A stretch of 56,397 nucleotides of DNA from an uncultured Bacteroidota bacterium (GTDB taxonomy: Bacteria > Bacteroidota > Bacteroidia > Flavobacteriales > Flavobacteriaceae), in the NCBI GenBank assembly GCA_902523665.1, contig CABZAD010000008.1, positions 1 to 56,397 of the forward strand. Direction: 5' to 3'. The notes under the pieces were generated by a model. The model was not told where the DNA came from. It worked only from the letters and a program-made list of their open reading frames with translations, and did no database searches. This document shows, piece after piece, positions 30,101 to 37,308 of this stretch; the first letter of the stretch is position 1, and every line of letters starts with the position of its first letter. The position numbers were made by a program, and so were the translations under genes.

Positions 30101-30192
30101 TCAACAAATTCATTTTGTTCTAACTTTTTAACAATCTCACTATTCTTGTTTAGCTCCTCAAAACCTTTCCAATAAATATTCTTCTTTCCCAT
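27136..30192 (-). CDS. actB: Alternative complex III iron-sulfur/molybdopterin-like subunit ActB
   Basis: This 1018-residue protein joins a vestigial molybdopterin oxidoreductase-like domain (about residues 90-730) to a ferredoxin-like domain (about 760-1000). A twin-arginine motif, RRDFLKYAGFSTAAAA, is followed by VGCEGP, so the mature N-terminus is probably a lipidated Cys. Four Cys groups are visible: CNGCGACVIAC, CMHCNHAPCETVC, CVGTRYCANNC and CSLCIQM with a distant CSESC, matching three 4Fe-4S clusters and one 3Fe-4S. It takes electrons from quinol and passes them to the cytochromes. Confidence 0.95.
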   Translation of the reverse strand: MGKKNIYWKGFEELNKNSEIVKKLEQNEFVEKLPVGNEDKDNNPNRRDFLKYAGFSTAAAAIVGCEGPVIKSVPYVVQPDRIIPGIANYYATTVADGFDFSSILVKTREGRPIFIKGNKDAKSMNCTNARINASVLSMYDIYRLQGPKVEGQYMSWNDFNLSVKSDLESLLSQNKKVVLLTQSFASPTTEKIISEFIQKYPNVQHVIYDSISNSSALDAFENSYGQRALADYDFSLSNTIISIDADFMSDWQGGNYSSGWSKNRVPNKENEYSMSYHLQFESNMTLTGANADNRVMANPSELRYVLQSIYLDLTNQKYSGPALGPYLDRYVKLAVESIKKSGKKAVIISGLDDVDSQEIVLMINEFINSDAFDISSPRLIYQGSDSELLNTITELKSGNISGIITAGVNPGYTLPNAGEFSELVNKLEFSLCFSMKEDETANSCKYVAATPHYLESWGDYEFKKGHYYLSQPTIKPLFDTNQFQDVILTLTGSNNNFYDEIKNNWRSSILKGKTWGKSLQDGFYYSYENNTPRRIKTSVNIVNLPIQNTDELDLILYTKVGLGDGQQSSNPWLQEFPDPITRVTWDNYLTVSYSDAERLGLKNYNVSNGALNGSYVTVSNEKNSVKVPVIIQPGQTPGTVGLALGYGKTQAMSEEMNIGVNAYKFYNNFKKIHKVNITKVKGDHEFACIQLHNTMMGRDEIIKETTLEEFIEKDKSVWNPTVMVSKNHIETKVTSKEVDIWREFDRSTGHHFNLSIDLNKCNGCGACVIACHAENNVPVVGKEEVRKSRDMHWIRIDRYYSSQDTIQGDVVAKDSTRGFSEYKSTSSNLEKASANPQVVFQPVSCMHCNHAPCETVCPVAATSHGRQGQNQMAYNRCVGTRYCANNCPYKVRRFNWFQYSQNDEFDYNMNNDLGRMVINPDVNVRSRGVMEKCSLCIQMTQKTILDAKKEGRRVRDGEFKTACSESCDDNAMVFGDINDKESEILKVKDGDRTYRVLESIGTKPNVIYQVKIRNSKKI

Positions 30193-30198
30193 TTTAAA

Positions 30199-31443
30199 CT
30201 AGTAATGACATTTAGCACACTCAATGCCGCCAAGCTGAGCAACAGTAAGTTGTTCAACTCCATATTTTTTTGATAGTTCCTCATGAACTTTTTGATAATA
30301 CTCATTATCCTTATCAACATTGCTCTCTCTATGGCAATCGATACACCAGCCCATTGTCAAAGGAGAGTATTGATACATTATTTCCATTTCCTCAACAGGC
30401 CCATGACATGTTTGACATTCAATTTGTGCAACTTGAGCATGTTGTGCATGATTGAAGTAAACAAAATCCGGAAGATTATGAATTCTTATCCATTTTACCG
30501 GTTGAGTGTTTCCTGTGTAAACTTGATTTTCTTCATCCCATCCGACAGCACTGTATAACTTTTTAATTTCATTTGTGTAAAAGTCTTTTGTGTAACCATT
30601 TTCTAGATCTTCTTCACCATTGTATTCACCAATATACTCGTGACAATTCATACATACATTTAGTGAAGGTATTCCAGAGTGTTTAGAAACTCTTGCTGAA
30701 GAATGACAATACTTACATTCAATTTGATTTGCCCCTGCATGAATTTTATGAGAGTAATGGATTGGCTGAATAGGAGCGTACCCCTGATCAATACCAATTT
30801 GCATTAAATAACCATATGTAAAGTATGCACTAGACAATAAAAATCCGACTACAAGTAAAAACATTATAAATTGATTTTCAACAATAGTTTTCCAGAGTGG
30901 TTTAATTTTTCTTTTTGGCTCAGCTTCAATTTTAACTCCGCTAGCATTCGCAATTTTGATTAATGTCCTTTGCACTAAGAATAACATCACGATTAAAATC
31001 GTGAAAATGACAATAGCAACTGCTAATATTATATTTACAGATATGTCAGAACCTTGACTAATAGTTTCAGCAGTAGCTACAGCAGGTGCAGGAGCTGGTG
31101 GTGTATAATTAGTATATGCTAATATATTGTCGATCTGCTCATTTGAAAATTGAGGATAATTTGTCATAATCGCTCGGTTATATTCCTCCCAAATTGCAAC
31201 GGCCTGCGGGTCACCGTCTTTAATCATCTGCGTTCCATTCTTGATCCACCTATATAACCACTCTCTATCATACTTTTCGGTAACACCTCTTAAAGCAGGT
31301 CCAACTGCTTTTCTATTTAACTGATGACAAGCAGCACAATTTGTATTGAATAAAGCTTTTCCTTCTTGAATGTCCGCTTCTTGAGAAAGTCCAAAAGAAG
31401 GAAAAAAAAGAGTTACTAAAAGAATCCTTTTTAAGTGTAACAT
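30199..31443 (-). CDS. actA: Alternative complex III multihaem cytochrome ActA with fused N-terminal cytochrome
   Basis: This 414-residue protein has a signal peptide followed by an N-terminal cytochrome c domain (CAACH at about residues 35-39). A Pro/Ala linker (APAPAVATAE) and two membrane segments (about 135-160 and 190-212) precede a C-terminal pentahaem domain with CKYCH, CMNCH, CQTCH, CIDCH and CAKCH; the last motif sits one residue from the end. Six haem sites in total exceed the five usually described for ActA. It is the first gene of the ACIII-oxidase operon, with a TAAATTTG box about 67 bases upstream of its ATG. Confidence 0.94.
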   Translation of the reverse strand: MLHLKRILLVTLFFPSFGLSQEADIQEGKALFNTNCAACHQLNRKAVGPALRGVTEKYDREWLYRWIKNGTQMIKDGDPQAVAIWEEYNRAIMTNYPQFSNEQIDNILAYTNYTPPAPAPAVATAETISQGSDISVNIILAVAIVIFTILIVMLFLVQRTLIKIANASGVKIEAEPKRKIKPLWKTIVENQFIMFLLVVGFLLSSAYFTYGYLMQIGIDQGYAPIQPIHYSHKIHAGANQIECKYCHSSARVSKHSGIPSLNVCMNCHEYIGEYNGEEDLENGYTKDFYTNEIKKLYSAVGWDEENQVYTGNTQPVKWIRIHNLPDFVYFNHAQHAQVAQIECQTCHGPVEEMEIMYQYSPLTMGWCIDCHRESNVDKDNEYYQKVHEELSKKYGVEQLTVAQLGGIECAKCHY

Positions 31444-31509
31444 TAGTTGGGGGCAATAAAGTTTTTATTCATGATAAAAAAAATGAATTTAAACACTTTT
31501 TCAACACTA

Positions 31510-31517
31510 CAAATTTA
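31510..31517 (-). promoter_or_regulatory. Bacteroidota -7 box (TAAATTTG) for the ACIII-oxidase operon
   Basis: This is an exact TAnnTTTG match on the minus strand in the 178-base divergent gap between actA and the SPOR gene. It implies a leader of roughly 60 bases for actA. No clear -33 TTTG at the usual spacing. It is the only such box found upstream of the respiratory block. Confidence 0.5.
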
Positions 31518-31601
31518 AGTCATAAACGTCATTTTAAAAACTCTAAAATCAACAAATATTTAATTTATAATCATTCTAAATAACAAGTTAAATCATTTTG
31601 T

Positions 31602-31609
31602 TAAATTTG
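31602..31609 (+). promoter_or_regulatory. Bacteroidota -7 box (TAAATTTG) before the SPOR-domain gene
   Basis: This is an exact TAnnTTTG match on the plus strand, 12 bases before the ATG at 31622. No -33 element is seen at the usual distance, although a TTTG lies immediately upstream at 31597-31600. Confidence 0.35.
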
Positions 31610-31621
31610 AGAAATATATTT

Positions 31622-32011
31622 ATGTTAAAAATTCGTTTTTTAGTAGTATTTATTGGTGTTTTCCTAAATTTTAATTTACTTTTTGGTCAGGTTAGTCAGG
31701 AAAATTCTATAAGATATAATGATACCCTCACGAAGAAATTTTATAATTTAAAAAGAGAGTATGATAAGAGATTTTATGAGTCTACTTTTTACACTATTCA
31801 AATCTATTATGGGAGTCTTGAAGAAGCAGATTCTATTCTTGAAGACTTTAGAGAAAATTATCTAGAAATTAAATCAAGTTTAATTTTTGAAACTCCAAAT
31901 TATAAAGTTAGAATCGGAGAATACAAAGATAGAAATATTGCCTCTCAAAAATTAGAGGAAATTAGAAGAATTTATCCAAGCTCTTTTATTATTAAGCTCT
32001 CTAATTTATAG
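31622..32011 (+). CDS. SPOR-domain secreted protein
   Basis: This is a 129-residue protein starting at ATG 31622, which gives the signal peptide MLKIRFLVVFIGVFLNFNLLFGQ; an upstream in-frame TTG at 31598 is less convincing. The C-terminal half (about residues 55-129) has the SPOR pattern: FYTIQIYYGSLEEAD, a helix, then NYKVRIGEYKDRNIASQKLEEI and YPSSFIIKL. SPOR domains bind denuded peptidoglycan glycan strands at division sites. Its TAG stop interlocks with the infB stop on the other strand (shared six bases). Confidence 0.82.
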   Translation: MLKIRFLVVFIGVFLNFNLLFGQVSQENSIRYNDTLTKKFYNLKREYDKRFYESTFYTIQIYYGSLEEADSILEDFRENYLEIKSSLIFETPNYKVRIGEYKDRNIASQKLEEIRRIYPSSFIIKLSNL

Positions 32012-34507
32012 TTTTCTTTTTATTGCAACTTCTTGATAACATTGAATAATATCTCCTTCAACTAAATCATTAAACTCGTCAATTTGAATTCCACAATCAT
32101 AGCCTTTTGCTACTTCTTTAACATCATCTTTAAATCTTTTTAATGAGAGTAATTTACCCTCAAAAATAAGTTCATCGGATCTGACAACTCTTACATTTGA
32201 ATTACGGAATATTTTTCCAGAAGTAACCATGCATCCTGCTATAGTTCCAATTCTTGAAATTTTAAATGTTTCCCTAACCTCAGCTTGCCCATTGGTTTCT
32301 TCTTTCATCTCAAAGGAAAGCATTCCCTCCATTGCTTCTTTTAAATCGTTAATTGCATCATATATAATTGAATAAAACCTTATATCAATTTGTTCTTTTT
32401 CTGAAAGCTTTCTTGCACTATCAGTTGGCTTTACATTAAATCCTACAATTATAGCTTCTGATGCAGAAGCAAGTAAAACATCAGACTCTGTGATTGCTCC
32501 AACACCTTTAAAAATAATATTAACCTGTATTTCCTCTGTTGACAAATTTTCAAACGAATCTGTCAGAGCTTCTACTGAGCCATCAACATCTCCTTTAATA
32601 ATAACGTTTAGTTCCTTGAAGTCACCAATTGCAATTCTTCTACCAATTTCGTCAAGAGTCAATTGTTTTTGAGTTCTAACATTTTGTTCTCTGACTAACT
32701 GTGTTCTTTTTGAGGCAATTAATTTAGCTTCTTTTTCATCCTCAAGAACCTTAAAGGGGTCACCAGCTTGGGGAGCTCCATCAAGCCCAAGGACAGATAC
32801 TGGAGTTGAAGGTGTTGCAATTTTTATTGTTTTTCCTAACTCGTCAAACATTGCTTTTACCTTTCCACTGGTTTTTCCTGCTAAGACATAATCCCCTATT
32901 TTAAGTGAGCCATTTTGAACAAGAATTGTTGATAGATAACCTCTACCCTTATCCAAATATGCTTCTAGAACTGAACCTGATGAATTTTTATCTGGATTAG
33001 CTTTTAAATCCATAATCTCTGCCTCCAGCAAAACTTTTTCTAGAAGTGAGTCAATGCCTTTACCATTTAAAGCTGAAATATCTTGCGATTGAATCTTTCC
33101 ACCCCAGTCCTCCACTACAAGATTCATTGATGCTAAAGACTCCTTAACCTTATCTGGGTTAGCTCCCTCTTTATCAATTTTATTAATTGCAAATATAATT
33201 GGAACACCACCAGCCTGTGCATGGCTTATTGCCTCTTTAGTCTGCGGCATTATACTATCATCTGCAGCAATTACAATGATTACTATATCTGTTATTTGTG
33301 CACCTCTTGCTCTCATAGCAGTAAATGCCTCATGACCAGGAGTATCAAGAAAAGTTATTTTTTTTGAATTATTAACTAAAACAGAATAAGCACCAATGTG
33401 TTGTGTTATTCCTCCTGATTCACCTTCTGTTACAGATGAATTTCTTATATAATCCAAGAGTGATGTTTTACCATGATCGACATGCCCCATTACAGTAACA
33501 ATTGGTGGTCTCTCTTTTAACAAATTAGGATCTTCTTCATCTTCAACCTCATCTTTATCTTCTTCTATATCAGTTTTGATAAATTCTAATTTATAACCAA
33601 ACTCATCTGCAACTACGGAGAGAGTTTCAGCATCTAGTCTTTGATTCATGGTAACCATTATACCCAGTGTCATACAAGCAGAGATTATATCATTTGTAGT
33701 GACATCCATTAAAGTCGCTATCTCACCAACTGTTATAAACTCAGTTATTTTAATAATCTTACTTTCTTTTTCAAGCAATGCCTCTTCTTCTTCAGATTGA
33801 ATCTTTCTTTGGTCTCTTTTATCTTTTCTATATTTTGCTCCCTTAGATTTTGAAGATTTTCCCTGAAGTTTCTCTAATGTCTCCCTAATCTGTTTCTGAA
33901 TCTCATCATCAGTAGGTTCAACTTTCTGGTTAACAGCTAGTTTTTTATTTTTATTTAACTTACTTACTGAATCTTTTGACTGAGAAACATCTTTACTAAT
34001 TCTCTTCCGTCTTCTCTTTTTTGATTCTTCTACTTTATCTTCTTTTTGCTTTATAGAATCAAGATCAATTACTTCACCTGTCTTTTTTATACCTGAGAGT
34101 TTTTGAAAATTAGTTTGAATTTTAGATAAGTCACTTTTTTCTTTAAGAGTCTCTACATTTAAATTTTCGTCTTTAAAATTATCGGTAGAAAGTTTATCTG
34201 GAGTTGATTTGGGCATTTCAATCTTCGTCTCTTGACTCTCAGCTTCCTGCTCCTCATCTGCCAGCTTCTCCTCTGCCAGCTTCTCCTCCAATTCTTTTCT
34301 TTTTTTTGTATTTATTTCCTCTAGTTTATCTTTATCGGATTTGTCAGTCTGAAACTCATCAAGCAATAGATCATATACATCTTGATCAATTTTTGATGTT
34401 GGTCTAGGTTCAATTTCAATTTTTTTTAAACTCAAAAACTCAACAGCTCTATCTAGAGATATATTTAATTCCTTAAGTACTTTATTTAACCTTATTGGTG
34501 ACGGCAT
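32006..34507 (-). CDS. infB: Translation initiation factor IF-2
   Basis: This 833-residue GTPase has a highly charged, Lys/Glu-rich N-terminal region (about residues 1-330). The G domain follows, with GHVDHGKTSLLD (about 342-353), DTPGHEAFTAM and NKIDKEGANP, and then the domains that bind fMet-tRNA. It begins with the IF-2N helix PSPIRLNKVLKELNISLDRA. It delivers initiator tRNA to the 30S subunit. It follows nusA by 9 bases, the usual pairing. Confidence 0.96.
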   Translation of the reverse strand: MPSPIRLNKVLKELNISLDRAVEFLSLKKIEIEPRPTSKIDQDVYDLLLDEFQTDKSDKDKLEEINTKKRKELEEKLAEEKLADEEQEAESQETKIEMPKSTPDKLSTDNFKDENLNVETLKEKSDLSKIQTNFQKLSGIKKTGEVIDLDSIKQKEDKVEESKKRRRKRISKDVSQSKDSVSKLNKNKKLAVNQKVEPTDDEIQKQIRETLEKLQGKSSKSKGAKYRKDKRDQRKIQSEEEEALLEKESKIIKITEFITVGEIATLMDVTTNDIISACMTLGIMVTMNQRLDAETLSVVADEFGYKLEFIKTDIEEDKDEVEDEEDPNLLKERPPIVTVMGHVDHGKTSLLDYIRNSSVTEGESGGITQHIGAYSVLVNNSKKITFLDTPGHEAFTAMRARGAQITDIVIIVIAADDSIMPQTKEAISHAQAGGVPIIFAINKIDKEGANPDKVKESLASMNLVVEDWGGKIQSQDISALNGKGIDSLLEKVLLEAEIMDLKANPDKNSSGSVLEAYLDKGRGYLSTILVQNGSLKIGDYVLAGKTSGKVKAMFDELGKTIKIATPSTPVSVLGLDGAPQAGDPFKVLEDEKEAKLIASKRTQLVREQNVRTQKQLTLDEIGRRIAIGDFKELNVIIKGDVDGSVEALTDSFENLSTEEIQVNIIFKGVGAITESDVLLASASEAIIVGFNVKPTDSARKLSEKEQIDIRFYSIIYDAINDLKEAMEGMLSFEMKEETNGQAEVRETFKISRIGTIAGCMVTSGKIFRNSNVRVVRSDELIFEGKLLSLKRFKDDVKEVAKGYDCGIQIDEFNDLVEGDIIQCYQEVAIKRKL

Positions 34508-34516
34508 ATATAAAAT

Positions 34517-35749
34517 TTAATCTTCAAATTCCTCTTTTAAAATTTTTAAAACATCTGAAACTGTTTCTTCTTCAAGATCAGTTCTTTTGACAAGATCATC
34601 TTCACTTAATTCTAAAACACTCTTTGCAGTGTCTAGTCCAACTTTTCTAAATTCTTCAATGACCCATGCATCAATTTCATCTTTAAATTCAGTAAGTTCA
34701 ACATCTTCTTCAGCACCTTCTCTATAAACATCAATTTCATATCCAGTTAATCTACCTGCAAGTCTTATATTGTGTCCTCCTTTTCCAATAGCTCTTGAAA
34801 CCTCATCTGGATTAAGATAAACTTGAACTGTTTTTTTCTCTTCATCAATATTTAAAGAATTTACTTTTGCAGGACTTAATGCCCTTGTTATAAATAACTG
34901 AGTATTATTTGTATAATTTATTACATCAATATTTTCATTGCCTAACTCCCTAACTATTCCATGTATTCTGGAACCTTTCATTCCAACACATGCACCAACT
35001 GGGTCTATTCTATCATCATATGAGTCAACAGCAACTTTTGCTTTTTCACCTGGAATTCTAACTGCTTTTTTGATTGTAATTAATCCATCAAAAACCTCTG
35101 GAATTTCTTGTTCAAATAGTTTTTCTAAGAAAAGAGGAGAGGTCCTTGAAAATATTATCCTTGGTTTATTTCCCCTTAACTCAACATTTTCTATAACACC
35201 TCTAACATTGTCTCCCTTTCTAAAAAAATCTTTAGGTATTTGTCTATCCTTTGGCATTATTAATTCATTTCCGTCATCATCTAAAAGAATAACTTCTCTT
35301 GCTCTAACATGATGAACCTCAGCAGTGAAGATTTCTCCAACTCTGTCCTTAAATTGGTTAAATATATTATTACTGTCATGTTCAAAAACTTTAGCAACTA
35401 GATTCTGTCTCAATGATTGAATTGATCTTCTTCCAAGGTCTATTAGCTTAAACTCTTCGGAAACCTCTTCTCCCACTTCAAAGTCAGGTTCAATTTTAAC
35501 TGCTTCCTTTAATTCAATCTCAGCATTGGGGTCTTCAACCTCACCATCTTTAACAACAATTCTATTCCTCCATATTTCAAGGTCTCCTTTGTCTGGATTG
35601 ATAATAATATCGAAATTATCATCAGTTCCATATTTTCTAGTAAGAGTATTTCTAAATACTTCTTCTAGTATAACCATTAATGTTACTCTATCGATCAACT
35701 TTTCATCTTTGAATTCAGAAAAGGATTCTAACAATGATATATTTTCCAT
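34517..35749 (-). CDS. nusA: Transcription termination/antitermination factor NusA
   Basis: This 410-residue protein has the NusA N-terminal RNA polymerase-binding domain (about residues 1-130), an S1 domain (about 138-200), two KH domains (VGACVGMKGSRIHGI near 250 and SRAIGKGGHNIRLAGRL near 315), and an acidic C-terminal helix-hairpin tail. It modulates pausing and intrinsic termination. The gene normally follows rimP; here rimP is absent and the upstream neighbours are a terminator and tRNA-Gln. The leader between 35822 and the ATG contains that terminator, suggesting attenuation. Confidence 0.95.
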   Translation of the reverse strand: MENISLLESFSEFKDEKLIDRVTLMVILEEVFRNTLTRKYGTDDNFDIIINPDKGDLEIWRNRIVVKDGEVEDPNAEIELKEAVKIEPDFEVGEEVSEEFKLIDLGRRSIQSLRQNLVAKVFEHDSNNIFNQFKDRVGEIFTAEVHHVRAREVILLDDDGNELIMPKDRQIPKDFFRKGDNVRGVIENVELRGNKPRIIFSRTSPLFLEKLFEQEIPEVFDGLITIKKAVRIPGEKAKVAVDSYDDRIDPVGACVGMKGSRIHGIVRELGNENIDVINYTNNTQLFITRALSPAKVNSLNIDEEKKTVQVYLNPDEVSRAIGKGGHNIRLAGRLTGYEIDVYREGAEEDVELTEFKDEIDAWVIEEFRKVGLDTAKSVLELSEDDLVKRTDLEEETVSDVLKILKEEFED

Positions 35750-35765
35750 TTACTTAACTTTATTT

Positions 35766-35795
35766 AAAAAAAAAGAGGGACACAATGTCGCCTCT
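35766..35795 (-). terminator. Intrinsic terminator between tRNA-Gln and nusA
   Basis: Read on the minus strand, the left arm AGAGGCGACA, loop TTG and right arm TGTCCCTCT form a nine-pair stem with one bulged C. It is followed directly by a T tract (plus-strand A run at 35766-35773). It stands 55 bases after the tRNA-Gln 3' end and 16 bases before the nusA ATG, so it can end the tRNA transcript and also lies in any nusA leader. Confidence 0.8.
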
Positions 35796-35814
35796 GAAAT
35801 ATCAAAATGCTTGG

Positions 35815-35822
35815 CAAATTTA
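35815..35822 (-). promoter_or_regulatory. Bacteroidota -7 box (TAAATTTG) for nusA-infB
   Basis: This is an exact TAnnTTTG match on the minus strand lying between tRNA-Gln and the terminator. A transcript starting here would have a leader of about 60 bases that contains the terminator hairpin before the nusA start. No -33 TTTG is visible. Confidence 0.45.
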
Positions 35823-35849
35823 TTATAAATTATTGATATAATAAAATTG

Positions 35850-35922
35850 TTGGCCTACTAGGGATCGAACCTAGACTCTTCTGGACCAAAACCAGACGTG
35901 TTGCCAGTTACACCATAGGCCA
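35850..35922 (-). tRNA. tRNA-Gln (anticodon UUG)
   Basis: On the minus strand the acceptor arms TGGCCTA and TAGGCCA pair over seven bases. The anticodon stem TCTGG/CCAGA encloses the loop TTTTGGT with anticodon TTG, and the T arm contains GGTTCGATCC. With discriminator A the gene is 73 bases; CCA is not encoded. A TAAATTTG box lies 8 bases upstream and an intrinsic terminator 55 bases downstream, then nusA. Confidence 0.95.
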
Positions 35923-35930
35923 ATTAGCAG

Positions 35931-35938
35931 CAAATTTA
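35931..35938 (-). promoter_or_regulatory. Bacteroidota -7 box (TAAATTTG) for tRNA-Gln
   Basis: This is an exact TAnnTTTG match 8 bases before the mature 5' end of tRNA-Gln, a position that would start transcription a few bases before the tRNA. The gene orientation and short spacing make this the most convincing promoter box in the window, although no -33 TTTG is seen. Confidence 0.6.
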
Positions 35939-35976
35939 ATTTTTTTTTTCTTAAAAATATATTTTTGTGAATTTTA

Positions 35977-37224
35977 TTAATTAATACGATTTGGTATTGA
36001 TCTAAGTATTAGTAAATTCAATATAGCAGAGGCTATTAAATAACATGATAAGAACATCGTCATTGAGGAATTGTCAGTAAGAGATAGCTCTGCTTGAAAA
36101 TATAGAATAAGCATTCCTAGAAATATTCTTATAAACTCAAAATTGATTGACCACTTATAGCCATCCATTACAGATGAGAAGCTAAATATTGTAGAAAATA
36201 TTAATAAAAAATAACCTGTTTTATCTGAAAATGATAAATCAGCAAATGAGCTTAAAAATATAAACAGTACAATATTTAAGGTCAAAAAATGGAATCCAAC
36301 AAAAACTTTATGGATTAAATTATATTCATACTTATATTTTTCTTGATTGAAGACATTTTTAATTTTGCCTCTAGGGATTGTTTTTACAACATCTTTTGGC
36401 CTCCAGCCAGTCGGCATAATCCATATTTTAAACTTGTCTTTAACACTAGTTGTATACCATGCATCCTTAGTTAGAAACCATAAATGTTGGAAGTTAATTA
36501 AAATAGGATTCCAAGTTCTTACAGGTTTTAAAGTTCCATATACGCATGGCACATCATCCAGCTCTTCTTGAAATGTTCCAAATGCTCTATCCCAAATGCA
36601 GAAAATTGCAGCTAAATTCTTATCAATATATTCTTTGTTTATTGCGTGATGGACTCTATGCTGTGATGGAGTAACTAGAATATATTCAAGCCAACCAAGC
36701 TTACCAATATGTCTTGTGTGGTACCAAAACTGACCAAAAAGATGAAGTGGTCCAAGGATACTAATCATTTTTGGGGGTACTCCTAAAAGTGCTGCTGGAA
36801 CTAAAAATAAGATACCAATACCAAGATTATTTGTTATACTCTGTCTCAGTGCACAAGCAAGATTAAACTCTTCACTACTATGATGTATAACATGCATATT
36901 CCAAAAAATATTAATTGAATGCTTAAGCCTATGATGACAATAACTTGCAAAATCTACACAAACAAAAGCAATAAAATAGAGAAAAATACTCTCCTCAAGT
37001 TCTATAACTTTTAACCTTTCGTAGAAGAAAGGATAGGAGAATATAATAATACCAAGACCTAATATGTCAACCATTAAGTTTGTAAATCCTGAACTCAAAC
37101 TTGAGATTGTATCCATGTATGAATGTTTTAGATCATTTTTCCATACACCATAAGATATTTCAACCATAATCAAAACCAGAAAAATTGGGATTGTAATCAA
37201 TAAGATGTTTGCGTAGGTATCCAT
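35977..37224 (-). CDS. Sterol desaturase/fatty acid hydroxylase family membrane protein
   Basis: This 415-residue protein has several transmembrane helices. The eight-His di-iron motifs of the superfamily occur as HHRLKH (about residues 97-102), HVIHH (about 110-114) and HRVHH (about 188-192). Such enzymes hydroxylate, desaturate or cleave lipid substrates using oxygen. C-terminal to the catalytic core (about residues 300-415) is an extra set of four or so hydrophobic segments. Substrate cannot be assigned: bacterial members act on sterols, carotenoids, alkylglycerols or ornithine lipids. It stands alone between tRNA-Gln and the divergent BNR protein. Confidence 0.85.
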   Translation of the reverse strand: MDTYANILLITIPIFLVLIMVEISYGVWKNDLKHSYMDTISSLSSGFTNLMVDILGLGIIIFSYPFFYERLKVIELEESIFLYFIAFVCVDFASYCHHRLKHSINIFWNMHVIHHSSEEFNLACALRQSITNNLGIGILFLVPAALLGVPPKMISILGPLHLFGQFWYHTRHIGKLGWLEYILVTPSQHRVHHAINKEYIDKNLAAIFCIWDRAFGTFQEELDDVPCVYGTLKPVRTWNPILINFQHLWFLTKDAWYTTSVKDKFKIWIMPTGWRPKDVVKTIPRGKIKNVFNQEKYKYEYNLIHKVFVGFHFLTLNIVLFIFLSSFADLSFSDKTGYFLLIFSTIFSFSSVMDGYKWSINFEFIRIFLGMLILYFQAELSLTDNSSMTMFLSCYLIASAILNLLILRSIPNRIN

Positions 37225-37308
37225 ATATATTAATTAAAGTATAATCGTATTATATCTATATGATATTTAAATAATTTATTTTACTTTGGATTTGTAAATA
37301 TATCAATT

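Noticed and set aside
35950-35970. AAAAATATATTTTT palindrome after the sterol desaturase-family gene
   Set aside because: It is purely A/T and too weak to count as a terminator stem.
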